Shown here one piece after another: positions 9,368 through 22,619 of a DNA stretch of 64,000 bases. Under the pieces are notes generated by a model. It did not search any database and was not told the origin of the DNA. It was given only the letters and a program-made list of their open reading frames with translations. The translations under genes were made by a program, and so were the position numbers. Each line of letters begins with the position of its first letter. Within the stretch, counting starts at the first letter, position 1. Origin of the DNA: Arsenophonus sp052401645 (lineage in GTDB: Bacteria > Pseudomonadota > Gammaproteobacteria > Enterobacterales > Enterobacteriaceae); the NCBI GenBank assembly GCA_052401645.1, contig CP198939.1, positions 1,302,001-1,366,000 on the forward strand. The letters run 5' to 3'.

Positions 9368-12300
9368 GATAACTTTAATTATTAGTTATAAATTACAAAA
9401 TAATATAATTATTAAAAATTTATTAGTACTATATTATAAAATCAACTACTGTTTATTAAAAATATAAGTTTTCTTTATGTTTTATTTTTAAATAATGCTT
9501 TATTTATTTATTTTTTAATAAAATTAAACTGTGATCAATTATAAAATAATAAAAAGTATAATTATACTTGTTTTATTTTATTTAAATATAATAATTTCTA
9601 TTAGAAATATATTTTTTAAGATAATTATTATTAAAAATAAAAAAATAACTTAATATAGATGCTAAGAAAGTTTTCTTTAAAATGATTAAAATATATTTGA
9701 TATATCAAAGTAGTAAAAAATTCTAGTTTTATTATATCTTGTTTAAGTAAAAGAATTATATATCCGATATTTATTTAATTCTATATAGAATCATAGTATT
9801 AAATAAGCCATTTCTATACTAAAGATTGATATAATCATTAAATTATCAAATATATAAATATTATATATTTACTTATAAAAGAAAATTATTTAGATAAAAA
9901 ATTCAAATATTATTAACTTATCTAGCTATAAAATATATAGATAAATTACTAAATATAATTTAATCTAAATTTTATTTAGTTATATATTAAATATTAATAT
10001 ATTATTAAAATATCGATTTATATAATTAAAATATAGTAATATAAAAATACTAATTGATGTTTTATAATAATGATTCTATTAATAATATATATTGTAAATA
10101 TAATGCAATATTATATTCTTTGAATTTTTTTTTAATTAAATTTAATTTTTATTAAAATAAGTTAAAATTAGATATAATAAAATAGTAAATATAAAATAAT
10201 GATTAATAATATTATCATATGTAACTAATTAAAAAAATAAATAATTGAATTATCTAATTAAGTTATTATTCTAGATAATAGTATTTTTACTGTTATTTAT
10301 CTGTAGCATCTAGAATTAATAATTATTATTGTCTTATTAATTATTTTAATAAATAAATTCAATTAAGTTTAGTAATCAATAAATAAAGATATCTATATTA
10401 ATTTCATAAAATTATATATAGAAAGAAATATATCTTACTGTAAATTTCATTAAAATTATGCTATAATATATATATTGTTGACTAGTATAAAAGCTTCTTT
10501 CTTTTTTATTTATTAATCTTATCTTTTATATTAATTTTTTATAAATTTTAAAATAATTTAAGTTATTTTCCGTATTAGAATATTTAGTTGTAATAAGAAA
10601 AAGCTTTATTTTAATAAATTATTCATTTTTATATTTATAGATTATTTAAAATTCTAAAATGTTTTTAAATATTATTTAAAATTTTTTAAATTAAAATTAG
10701 TATTTATATTCTTATGTAATAAATCTTTTATTAATACAAAGTATATAATAAAATAAATTATATATTTAGTAACTTTTATAATATTATAAAATATATTCAC
10801 ATTCAACTTTTTATGTTAAAATATCATTTTTAATGATTTTTTATCAAAAAACTTTTTAACTAATTTTTATTTTACATTAAATATAAATAATATTAGCATT
10901 TCAATATTAGTAGGAAAATCAAGAACAATATAGTAATACTTTTAAATTTATATTAAAATTTAATAAAATATTTTAATTAACTAGTTATTAGTTTTTAATG
11001 AATTTATGTTATAAATGATATTATTAACTTATGATTAAATAGGTATTACTAATTGTATCGTGGATTATCTTAATAATTATTTTGGAATATATTTTAATTA
11101 AAAATGATTTTCTTACTAAGAAACAAGTAATAAATTATTTTAATTAAATTTTTATATTCATACATTTATTGAAGTGTAAAATCCTAACTTTCAGAATAAT
11201 GAAATTATTTTTATATTGATTTAAACGAAAATATATAATAAAAAAATAAAGAAATAAGTAAAAAAGTTCTCATGTATATCAATAATAAATACTTTAAGTA
11301 TATTTTATAACTTGATACTACTTAGTTATTTAATATTTAGTTATTTAATAAATTAACTATAATTTATTGTAAATATATTAGAAATTATTAAATAAAGTTA
11401 AAAAAAATTTTAGATATTCAATATAAAATTGATTATTAAAAAAATAATATCCATTATGTAATGTTAAAATTTAAACTTTTTTTATAATTCAAAATATTAT
11501 AGTTTTGCTACTTAAAGATATTATCTTTTATTAACTTTACTCTTAAATTAACGCTCTTGGAATTATACTTATGAAGAAATTTTATTTCTAATTTGTTATT
11601 AGTATAAGTTAAATTCATCTATTATTTACTATATAAAAAATATTAAATTCTTTCTAAAGTAAGTGGTAAAAAATTAAATTTATATTTTAATTAGATTAAA
11701 CAATTAATATACTAATTAATATAGATGTTTTTATTAAAAAGTAAATTTTAATATAAAAATATTTTTATAATTAACTATCTTTTTTTTTGATTTGATCAGA
11801 TTAAACTTAATATATTAAGTGACATAGTCAAAACTTTAAAATTAGTAATGATAATTATAAAAATTATATAAGTATATTAATTATATTCTAAAATCAAAAA
11901 AAATAAAACTTTATATATAAAATATATAAATTCTTAGTTAAAGTAAGTTTAATTAAAATTTGTTCGAATATTTTAAAAAATATTTTTATTAAAAGTATTT
12001 AATATACTTGAATCTAATTAAATAGTTCTAATTTATTAAAAATAAATATAAATTTAAAAGATTTTTCTTATCTAGTCTGATAACGGTAATTTAAATGAAG
12101 ATTTAATATAAAAACTATAAAAAACAAAATAAATATGTAATATAAGAATTTTTTAATAAAAATATTTATGTAATTATTATTTATTAAATATTAAATAAAT
12201 AAGTCTTTACGTAGATAAAACTCCATTATAGGAAAGTATGATTTTTATCATTTAAATATTATAATAATATTTGATATTAATAATATTAATTTTTATTATC

Positions 12301-12927
12301 ACACAATAACATTGATTGTTTATAATATATTTTAATATATCTTAAATTATTAAATTATATTATTAACTTATTAAATATTTTTATTATTTAACTAGATTAA
12401 ATAATTACTAATAAATCTTTATTAATTAATTGAATTAGTAATTTTATTACTAATGATAATTTGATTATAGAAAAGACTATACTAAAATTATTTTAGAGTA
12501 TATTTATAACTGTAAGTATAATTTATTTAGTTTAAATTATATTTATTACTATGAATATAATTAATTTAAATAATTATTATTGAAATAAAAATATTAACAT
12601 CATTATTATTATGAATCATTTATTTATACTTTATTTTATAAATATAAAACAAAAAAAAACTTAATAGTTTTATAGTAAATATATAGATTTATTTAGTAAT
12701 TTTAAAAAATATTTTTATAAATTATAGATAAATATTATAATTATTATAAGATTTAATTTATCTAAGGTGTATTGAAACTAAAACTTAATAATAAAATAAT
12801 ATGTAGTAATATAGTTAATTTTTAGGTATGTTTAAGTTAATAAAATTATAATAGATAATAAATAATTTGATATTTTACTTATCATAATTTTTTATTTTAT
12901 TTTTATTTTAGTTTATTTTTTTTATTT

Positions 12928-12961
12928 CAATTCTTAATTAAATACTTTTAATTAAGAATTG
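12928..12961. repeat. perfect hairpin, 15-bp stem, 4-nt loop
   Basis: Left arm 12928-12942 and right arm 12947-12961 are exact reverse complements (arm CAATTCTTAATTAAA). A T-rich run precedes it on the + strand (an A-rich tail on the other strand), so it could act as a terminator for minus-strand transcription. No gene is nearby. Confidence 0.7.
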
Positions 12962-14997
12962 AGCAAATAATATATTAAGTTAATAAATTTAGTTAATAAA
13001 ATAGTTATTTTATCTAAAATAGAAATTTATAAAATGCAAACATAACATAAATAAAAATATTTTAATGACATCAAATATATTTATTATCAAACTTTAAACA
13101 ATTATTTTTATTGAAATATATATTAATAGATTCTATATTTTTAACTATAGAGATAGAAATGAATAATTAGTATATATAAATTGAATTAATAATTAATTTC
13201 GATATTAATTTAATAATATTTTATTTTAATTTTAAATTATCAATATAAATATTCATTATAACCATAGTGATATATATTTATGATAATACTAATTATATTT
13301 GCCTATAGATAGTTCTATATTAACAAATACATATTATATACAGCAAATATATCTTTTAAAAGAAAAAGAACTTAAAATTTAATATTAACTAATTGATAAT
13401 AATAAGTTTTTATATAAAATCTATTATTAAAATTAATTTTCATAGTATTAGTTATTGTTTAATAGATAATATAATTATGTTTTAGCTATATCTAATATTA
13501 ATATTAAAATTGATAATTAAAATCATTAATTAAATATTTACTATTTAGTTTATATAAATAGTTAAAATAAAATACAAATAATAGTTAATAATAATTAACT
13601 TGATATTTGTTTATTATTTTAAATTTATATAAGAAATAGTTTTTATAAAAAGATATTTTATTAAAATTATATGGATAATTATTTTATAATTAATAAATTA
13701 TTTTTATTTTATTATTAATAGTATATTATCAGTAATATAATCGGTTTTATATTTTGTTGGATATATTTTTATTATAACGTTTAAAAATATATTTTTATTA
13801 AATAAATTATATTTTTATTGAATTGTAAAATTCATAAATTTAATGATATATAGTTATTAAAATGATTAAGTTATTTTAAATGATATCTATTTTATAAATA
13901 ATTATTCATTAATTAATAGTAATAGTTATTAGTAAATAATAAATAAATTAGATATAAATATTGTTTATATAAAAAATAAACTTAAAATAGTAGATATAAA
14001 ATATTATTGAATTAATTACTATAATAGTTAGTTAATAAATTAAATTTTGTAACTATCTGATCAACGTATTAATTTATTAATAAATAACAATGATTATAAT
14101 TAATTATATTAATCAAATTAGTATTAAAATACTATTTACATATCATTAAATAAAATTAATTAAAATATGAATATATTATGTTAATTAGTTAAATTAATAT
14201 AATAATTTTCGTTTATTATAAATATCCTAAATAAAAATATAAAATACTATATTAACTATATTATTTTAATTAAATAAATTAATAATATATATAATAAATT
14301 TATAAAATTTTAATTGATGTTTGATGTTATAATTTATCCATATTTTTTACTAAAAATATTTATTTTTATATTATTAATATTTAATTAATATAATATTTAT
14401 TTTTTTTAAAAAAAAATCTTATGATAATTACTTTATACTAATTTAAAAAAAATTATTAGAATTGATTATTTTGAGTAACAACAATGTTATTAACTTTTAT
14501 ATTAAAAGTTATTTTCAAATATATATTAATATGTATATTTATTAAATAAATAAATTATATTATTATTTATAATAAAATATATTGTTATATATATTAAATA
14601 ACTATTTTAATCTGATTATTATTTATTAATAATTTTTAATTTAAATATAAATAATAAAAAATTATAAAATTATAATTAAAATAATAAAAAAACTTTATTT
14701 TATTTTTTTTATTAAAATTAATAGAAAAATTTTGAAAAAATAAAAAAAGATTATTAATTTATCATTATAAACTTATTAAGTTTTATTCAAATTAAATTAT
14801 TTATATTCTAATACATTATAAGTTCTATAGTATTTAATTAAAAAAATATTAATATTTACTATTTAATAGATTAAAAAGTACTTTTGGAAACTTTCTTGAT
14901 AAAATATTGTATAATAATAAATTATTTATATCAATAGAATATTTATAAATATATCTAATATAAAAAATTATCTTATTTACAATTTCTATTTAATGAT

Positions 14998-15021
14998 ATT
15001 ACTTATATTAATATAAGTAAT
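14998..15021. repeat. perfect 24-bp palindrome
   Basis: ATTACTTATATT followed directly by its reverse complement, with no spacer. A second hairpin starts only 4 nt downstream. Confidence 0.75.
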
Positions 15022-15024
15022 AGT

Positions 15025-15057
15025 AAATAATTTAATAGAGAATCTATTAAATTATTT
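15025..15057. repeat. perfect hairpin, 15-bp stem, 3-nt loop
   Basis: Left arm 15025-15039 (AAATAATTTAATAGA), loop GAA, right arm 15043-15057. It stands in tandem with the palindrome at 14998-15021. Confidence 0.75.
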
Positions 15058-15161
15058 GAAATATTTTATAAGAAAATGTTTAATAAATAATGAAAATTAA
15101 AAATAATTTAAAAAAAGTTATACTATAATTTAAACTCTTAGCTATTATTTTAGATAAAATG

Positions 15162-15183
15162 ATTAACTTTTATTAAAGTTAAT
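15162..15183. repeat. hairpin, 9-bp stem, 4-nt loop
   Basis: ATTAACTTT-TATT-AAAGTTAAT. On its own this is weak, but it falls within the 15.0-15.4 kb hairpin cluster. Confidence 0.5.
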
Positions 15184-15383
15184 AATATTTAATTTATTCA
15201 ACTAATGAAATTAAATTTTATTTATAAATGTATTTATAAATTTTAAATTTATATATTTATTAGAATAATATATTTCATTATTATTTAGTATACATAAAAT
15301 ACTATTTTTTTATTAATTGATAATTAAGAATAACTATATAAAATAATTAATTTATTTATTAATATTAATTAGATTTTTTTATT

Positions 15384-15429
15384 TTCAAAACTAATTCTTA
15401 TTAATTTCTTAATAAGAATTAGTTTTGAA
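15384..15429. repeat. perfect hairpin, 21-bp stem, 4-nt loop
   Basis: Left arm 15384-15404 and right arm 15409-15429 are exact reverse complements around TTTC. A T-rich run precedes the stem. This is among the longest perfect short-loop hairpins in the window. It has no adjacent gene and could be a bidirectional transcription stop or a product of palindrome-forming mutation. Confidence 0.8.
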
Positions 15430-16083
15430 CTATATTTCATTCTAGAAAATATAAATGGAAAAAATCATTTTTAATCAATTTAATTTTATAAATTGAGATA
15501 TTTATTTTTTTTTAATAAAATATAATTTAAATAATATTTATATATTTAAAGTTAAATTAAAAGACTAAAATAGTAATCAATAAAAAATAATTATGATTAT
15601 ATAATATAAACTTATGTTTGTGATATTATGTTGTCATTAAATTTAAAAGATATTAATTTTATTAAATGATAATAACCATTAAAATTTAAATAACTATTCC
15701 ATTATAAATTTTATATATATTCTATTAAAATAATTCCTATTATTAAATAATATAAATTATAATAAATTAACAATTTAATATAACTTATTAATAATTATTT
15801 TATTTATGATAATCAATTAAAAATCTTAATATCATCATAATGTGATATTTTTTAAAATTATTTATTAGATTATTATATCATAGTAAAATACTATACTTAG
15901 ATTCCCAATAATTTCAATAATATTTTATTATTTATTTACAATAAATAATAATTTAATATCAATAGTATTAATATATTTATTGATTAATATGTAGAATATA
16001 GTTAAATATAATTTAAATAAAAAATATTTTAATAAATTAAAAAATAATATATTTAATTTATAATTATTCAAATTATTATTTTG

Positions 16084-16401
16084 TAATTTAACTTTTGTTT
16101 TTAATGTTTATTTTTATCATATTATAAAAGTAAATTAATGTTTATATATTAATTCTTATTTTAGATATTTTAATATTCTTTTTTAATAAAAAAATAAAAC
16201 TATATAAGATAAACTAATATAAAAATATTTGATAAAATAATAATAAATTATTATATAATTTTAATTATTTTTAAAAAATTTTTTATCTTTATTTTTTATT
16301 AAAAAAGAATATTAAAATATCTAAAATAAGAATTAATATATAAACATTAATTTACTTTTATAATATGATAAAAATAAACATTAAAAACAAAAGTTAAATT
16401 A
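16084..16401. repeat. 110-bp perfect inverted repeat with about 98-bp spacer
   Basis: Positions 16084-16193 are the exact reverse complement of 16292-16401; I checked the pairing position by position (paired coordinates sum to 32485). Complementarity breaks at 16083/16402 on the outside and at 16194/16291 on the inside. The spacer has no reading frame, so this is not a transposase-bearing element. The absence of any mismatch in otherwise freely drifting DNA implies recent origin, gene conversion between the arms, or selection. Confidence 0.95.
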
Positions 16402-18954
16402 TTAACTGAATAAAATAAATTTATTTTATAAGTTTTATTTAATATTAATCTAAAATATTAAATTTTAAAAAATAATTTTTATTATAAATAATATTAAAAT
16501 AAATATATATAAATAAAATTTATTTTTTTAAAAATTTATATGTTAGATTAAAAATTTTTTCTATATTCAAATTTGATTGATATTATATTTTATGTTAAAC
16601 GTAAAGAATTTATATAAATAACTATATAATAAACTTATATATTCTCTATTATATTAATTTTCTAGTATTTTTAATACATAATAATAATTATAAGTTATTT
16701 TTAGTTAAATAATTATTATAAAGTTAATATAACTTATTTATAGTAAATTAATTTCTTATCTAAATTATTATGTATAAAATCAGATTTTTTATCTATATAA
16801 AATATATAAGAGTCATATTCTATATGATTATAGATGATTATAATAATGGTATTAAAAATAAATTATTAAATTATCAAATTAAAATAATTAAGAAGATCTA
16901 ATTATAAATATAAAAAATAATAAAATCAATTTTAATTTAATAGAAATTCATTTATATCAATATATGAAATTAATTTTATATTATAAATATATGGTTAAAT
17001 TAAAATGATAATTGAGAAAAGTATTACATATATTATAATTGATCTAATTTATCAGATAAATAATACTCTTAAAATGAATAAATAAAAACTATTTCCATAA
17101 TTATTAATAATAATTCTATAATTAAAATATATTGTTTTTAAAATTTCTATAAACTTCTTACATAAGATGTATTAAATTAAATTACAAGATAATATGAAAT
17201 TAGATAAACTATCTAATGTTCTACTTCATAAAATAGAAAATATCGTAATAGTTAAATATATTTAAATTTTAAAATATTAATGTATTAATTAATAACATAG
17301 TTTTTATAATTTATAACATTATTAACATTAAACTAAATGAGTGAAGAATATATTTATTATCAAGTTAGACTTATTAATCGATATTATGATATAAAATGTA
17401 TAAAACTTAGATATTAGATGTTATTTTACTCAAGACAAATCAGTTTTGTACATATATTAATTAAGTTAAATAAAAAGAAATAATCTTAAAACTATAATTT
17501 TATCTGTACCACATTAGTTTCACTTGTTTTTAGTTATTTATTAATAATGTTAATTATTCATTAGTTTATGGTGTTTTAAAAAATTTTCATAGTAAAATAA
17601 TCGAAATTATTATTAGTTAAGTTAATTTTATTTTATTATATATAATCTAAATATGATCTGTCTAAAATAGACATTTGATATATTAAAAAATATATTTATA
17701 TCATTAAAAATATTTACAGAGAGTTTTTAAAAAATAGATAAAAATCGTATTAAAATAATATAATTTTATATATATATTTTAAATACTTTTAGTATTTATT
17801 ATAAATATAAATTATTAGAATATAGCTGGTTTTATCACTAATTAGTTTGATATTAATTATTTTCAATAAAAATAAATCAATATAATATTAAACAAAGTTT
17901 TAAAATTTTATTAATAATCCTATTTAAAATATTTGTCATACTTATCATCTTATTATAAGATAAAGTAATATTTTTATAAAAACCACTCTAATATATAATC
18001 TACTATGGATTTAACTATCAATAAATAAGAATGAATTATTAATAAATAAATTAAATTAATTTAATGACTAAATCATAGTTATTTATTAAAAAAATTTTAA
18101 TAAAATAGGAGTTTTTTAATTAAAATAATGAAGTTCTTTTGCTGAGAAATATAAATAATAATATACTGTAAATGATAACATGTATAAGATGTTATACTTA
18201 CTTGTTTTAATGTAGTTTAAAAATATGATTGGAGAACTTGAATATGCCAGTAAATTATTCATATCTAAATATATTTAAAAAAAACTTAAAAAACTAAGAA
18301 ATTTAGCACTGAACTAAGTATTAAACTAATAATTAAATTAATGGAATTTTTTATTTATTTATAATAATAAGATATTGATAAATGTTTTTAGAAAAATCTC
18401 TATCATAATATTATATTTATTTAGATTTAAAATAATATGTTATTTATAGAAAGTTAAAAACTAAAAAACTTTTTTTTTAATAAATGATATTAAAATTAAG
18501 AAAATATATTTAACTATCCTAATAATTATTTAGAAGTATTAAATACTTGTAAATAATTTTATTATTGTCAAAATTAATAAAAGAGAAAATTAAATTAATA
18601 ATAATATATATAATTAAGGCATAATTTTTATATTTGAATAAATATTAATGCGATATTTAATTAATAAACTATTTAATTCTAAAAATATTGATAAATTATT
18701 TTGATTTTTAGTATATCTTTTTTATAAATATAAAAACTAAATAGTTTCACATTTATTTTATATCTTAAAATACTTTACAATTCTTAAAATTATTTATAAT
18801 TATGTTATATAGTTACTATTTTAAATTTAACATTTATGCAAATTAATTATAAAAAAAATTAGTTAATGATATTTAATAAAACAATTAATAAATAATTAAT
18901 TTTTTATTTTATAATATATTATGAAAACATTTTAGTTTTCAAATAAAATTTGAT

Positions 18955-18992
18955 ATTTATTTATCATTTTATATATAAAATGATAAATAAAT
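18955..18992. repeat. perfect hairpin, 18-bp stem, 2-nt centre
   Basis: Left arm 18955-18972 and right arm 18975-18992 are exact reverse complements (arm ATTTATTTATCATTTTAT). It lies within the desert with no nearby gene. Confidence 0.75.
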
Positions 18993-21030
18993 TAAATTTA
19001 TTAATAATGATTATTAAATTAATTTTTAAAAATATATTTTTCAAAAAATATAATAATATAAAAAAAATAAAACATTAATATATCAAATTAAATAATTATA
19101 AATAATTTTATATTATAAATAAAATTTATTATTTGATATATTTATATAATATTCTTTATAGAGAAAATATATTAATATAAATTAACTATATTTTATAGGT
19201 AATCTACAGTTTAAATATTAAATAATAATCCAAATAATAATATATTTATTAATATAAAGTAATAATTATATTTAAAATTCAATTTTAAATATAATTTAAA
19301 CATAAAATAAAGTTTATTAATGATGATATTAAGTGTTAACTTTTTATTATTATTTTAATAAAATTCAATTAAAACGCTATTATAATTTATATTAAAAATT
19401 TATTTTGTTCATAGATTATAAAATTTTATAAAATAATTTATTTTATAAATAAAACTAACAAACAAAATTAGAATAGTTTTTAGTATTATGAAGCAATATT
19501 ATTATTTTCATAAGTATATAATATTTAAAATATTAATGCTATTAAAATATTTTTATATTAAAAATATAAAAGTAATCTATGATTATTATATTAATAAATT
19601 ACATTTTAATAGAAAATTATATATAATTAATTTAATTATTATATTGATATTTTAGAGAAAAATAAAACATTCAAAATTCTTAAGGATTATTAAAATAACA
19701 TTAATTTCGAATAGTTATCGTTTATTTTTTATCTAGTTAAAATAAATAAGATTTCTTATAAGATAAGGATTTTAATGATTTTATTATTAGTTAATTTAAT
19801 TAATCATTTTAAAACTTTATTAAATCTATAAATTTAATAAAGATTAACAATATTTATATAAATCAAATAAATTTTATGATATTATACGTTATAATTGTAT
19901 TAATATAATATCTTGTATATAATTACATCTTTAATATAGTTAAATTTAGTATAAATATTTTTATTATTCCTATAATAATTTAGATATAAAATGCATGTTA
20001 GTAATAAAAATTATTTTTAAAATTTATTTTTATCTTATTAAATTATTATAAAAATAATTATTTTATAATAATTAGTTTTCTTGTAATAATTTTTATTGTC
20101 CTTTGACAATTATAAAGAAAAATATTTCAAAATTAAATAAATTATAAATAATTAATTATAAATATTTTATTATAGATCATCGTTAAATATATAATTATTA
20201 TTATCAATTAATGATATTTAATTTATAAAATAAATTCTTTAATTAATAATTAAATATTATTTACTATTTTTTAAAATTTAATTAATTAAATTTTAAATTT
20301 TTAAGTAAAATTGTTCTATAAATTTATAGTTATTTTAAATATCTTTTAAATTCAATATTATATTAAATATTTGTTTTATATCTATATTTTTTATTATATA
20401 GAAAATATAGATTTTATCTTAATTCGATTTAAATAAAATTTAAAATCATAACCAATTAAAGATATTTTTATTAATTAGTTTTAACTTAATTTTTATTTAC
20501 AAATTTAAAATTGTAAATCAATTTTATATTTATTTATATATAAAATGATTATATTTATTTTAAATGAATTATAATAATTATATTACTAATACTAGAAGCA
20601 TATTTCTTAACAAAAATAAAAAATTCTATATAGCAAAATTATAAAATAATATGATGAATATTACTAATATTTATCATATTATTTAATTAGTTTAATAAAT
20701 ATTAATAACAAACATAAAATAATATTAAAGTAAGTTAAATATATTTAAGAAGTTCATATAATTAAGTAATATTATAAATAAGTAGTTGTATATTATTAAA
20801 TAATATTCATAGTAAAATACTACATTAGTATTAAATTTATTTAATATAAATATATTTTTTTCAAAATTATAATTATAAGAAAAAGTTAATTATTAACAAG
20901 ATAGAATTAACTATAACCTTACTTATAAATAATAAAGTATAAAATTATTTTATACATATGAATAATAATTTATAATAATATGTTCTTTACATAATTATTA
21001 TTAAAGTTTAACTTTATCAAATTATTGATA

Positions 21031-21069
21031 TTTTTTTAAAAATTTAAATTATTTAAATTTTTAAAAAAA
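21031..21069. repeat. perfect hairpin, 18-bp all-A/T stem, 3-nt loop
   Basis: Left arm 21031-21048 and right arm 21052-21069 pair exactly. The arms are pure A/T with homopolymer runs, so chance is more likely than for the mixed-sequence hairpins. Confidence 0.6.
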
Positions 21070-21725
21070 ATAAAATAAATATAGAAATAAATTAAGATTA
21101 TTTAAAATGATATATGTGATAATAATATAATAAATGTTAATTTTAAGAAAATTAATAAATAATAATATACTTTTAAATACATATTTGGATTTTATCATTT
21201 TATTATAAGTATAACTTAAGTTATCTGTCATTATTTTTTTACAAAAAAATAAATATTTAATATTATAAACTTTATTATTTTAAGATCAGTTTTTAAAAAA
21301 AAACTTAAAACTATTATTTATTAAAATATTAAAATATTATTTTTTTTGATGACATAATTTATCTTAAATTTTAAACGATTAACTAAATTAGTTGTTATCT
21401 TATTAGTTAATAATTTTATAAAATAACTATTAATATAAATTGACTATAAATTTATTATATAAAATAAAATCATATAATTTATTAAAAGTTATAATTTCAA
21501 TAAATTATTAATTTATTATTAATACAACATAATGATAATATTTACTCATCATAAATATTGCTAATATTTATTTTGATAAAAAATGGAAATAATAATTTAA
21601 GTTAGTAATATATAAAAATATAAATAATTTATTTTTAAAATTAAAGAATAGAGATAGAATTAAATGATAATAAAGATTAAACATATCCTCATAATTTTTT
21701 TTTAAAAAATTAGGAACATCAACTA

Positions 21726-22619
21726 ATGTATACTGAAAATAATTATTATGTAATATCACGTATAAAAAACTTATATAAAGATAATATACGAAAGTTATTT
21801 ATAATATTATCGATGGTGTTAATTATTAGTTGTTCTTCTAAAAAATTTATTGTTGATAGAGGTAATTATTATATTGATAAATCTTTTTTATCAATAAGTC
21901 AAAACGATAGGATCAGATTTTTAATATTTCATTATACAGCAGTAGATGATATACGTTCAGTACGATTTTTAACTAAAAATCGAGTTAGTGCTCATTATCT
22001 TATTCCATTAATCCCAAAAATAAAAAATAATAAACCTATTATATATAATTTTGTTCCAGAAAGTAGAAGAGCTTGGCATGCCGGAATAAGTAATTGGGAT
22101 AGTAGATTTAATCTTAATGATAGTTCTATTGGAATAGAAATAGTTAATAATGGATTTATTAAAAATATACTTGATGATAAAATATGGTATCCTTTTAATG
22201 AACAACAAATTTCTGCTATTACTATTTTAGCTAAAGATATTATAAAAAGATATAATATAAAGCCATATAATATTTTAGCACATAGTGATATTTCCCCATT
22301 AAGAAAATATGATCCAGGTAAACTTTTTCCATGGGAAAGTTTAGCTAAAATAGGTATTGGGGCTTGGCCAGACCAAATACTTGTTAAAAAATATCTAGCT
22401 GGACGATCACTCTATACACCAGCTAATGTATTAGATATACAAAAAAATTTGAATAAATATGGATATGATAAAATTCCACAATCTGGTGAACTTGATGAAG
22501 AAACCCGTAAAACTATTAGTGCATTTCAACTTCACTTTCGCCAATCTGATATAAGTGGTAATGCAGATGCTGAAACAGAAGCAATTGCTCGCGCATTAAT
22601 CGAAAAATATAAAAAATAG
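21726..22619 (+). CDS. amiD: N-acetylmuramoyl-L-alanine amidase AmiD (lipoprotein)
   Basis: AmiD is an outer-membrane-anchored zinc amidase that cuts the stem peptide from muramic acid, including anhydro-muropeptides, in wall turnover. The 297-aa product (E. coli 276) has a lipobox I33-I-S-C36 after a hydrophobic stretch at 24-35. The amidase_2 domain (about 60-205) has predicted zinc ligands H69, H186 and D196 and a conserved glutamate in IGIE138. A peptidoglycan-binding domain occupies about 235-297. AGGA 10 nt before the ATG supports the start, which gives an unusually long n-region of about 20 residues before the hydrophobic core; no ATG, GTG or TTG lies between. The gene is alone, with 13.9 kb of desert on one side and 5.7 kb on the other. 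It fits with the wall-synthesis genes further right. Confidence 0.96.
   Translation: MYTENNYYVISRIKNLYKDNIRKLFIILSMVLIISCSSKKFIVDRGNYYIDKSFLSISQNDRIRFLIFHYTAVDDIRSVRFLTKNRVSAHYLIPLIPKIKNNKPIIYNFVPESRRAWHAGISNWDSRFNLNDSSIGIEIVNNGFIKNILDDKIWYPFNEQQISAITILAKDIIKRYNIKPYNILAHSDISPLRKYDPGKLFPWESLAKIGIGAWPDQILVKKYLAGRSLYTPANVLDIQKNLNKYGYDKIPQSGELDEETRKTISAFQLHFRQSDISGNADAETEAIARALIEKYKK

Larger units (their letters stand above)
7837..21725. other. 13.9-kb gene desert between tRNA-Lys and amiD
   Basis: Neither strand holds a reading frame with recognisable protein character, and no rRNA, tRNA, RNase P, 4.5S RNA, insertion sequence or CRISPR array was seen. Composition is extreme (for example 3 G/C in the 60 bases from 13681). 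The region holds several long perfect hairpins, listed separately, concentrated between 15.0 and 16.4 kb. A slightly more GC-rich patch at 18180-18300 contains GGAG upstream of ATGCCAGTAAAT but the frame stops after 18 codons. The desert probably represents genes eroded beyond recognition. Confidence 0.8.

Noticed and set aside
21568..21759. 63-codon minus-strand frame overlapping the amiD start
   Set aside because: Composed almost wholly of Phe, Leu, Asn, Tyr and Lys as expected from random A/T sequence, and it overlaps the amiD start.
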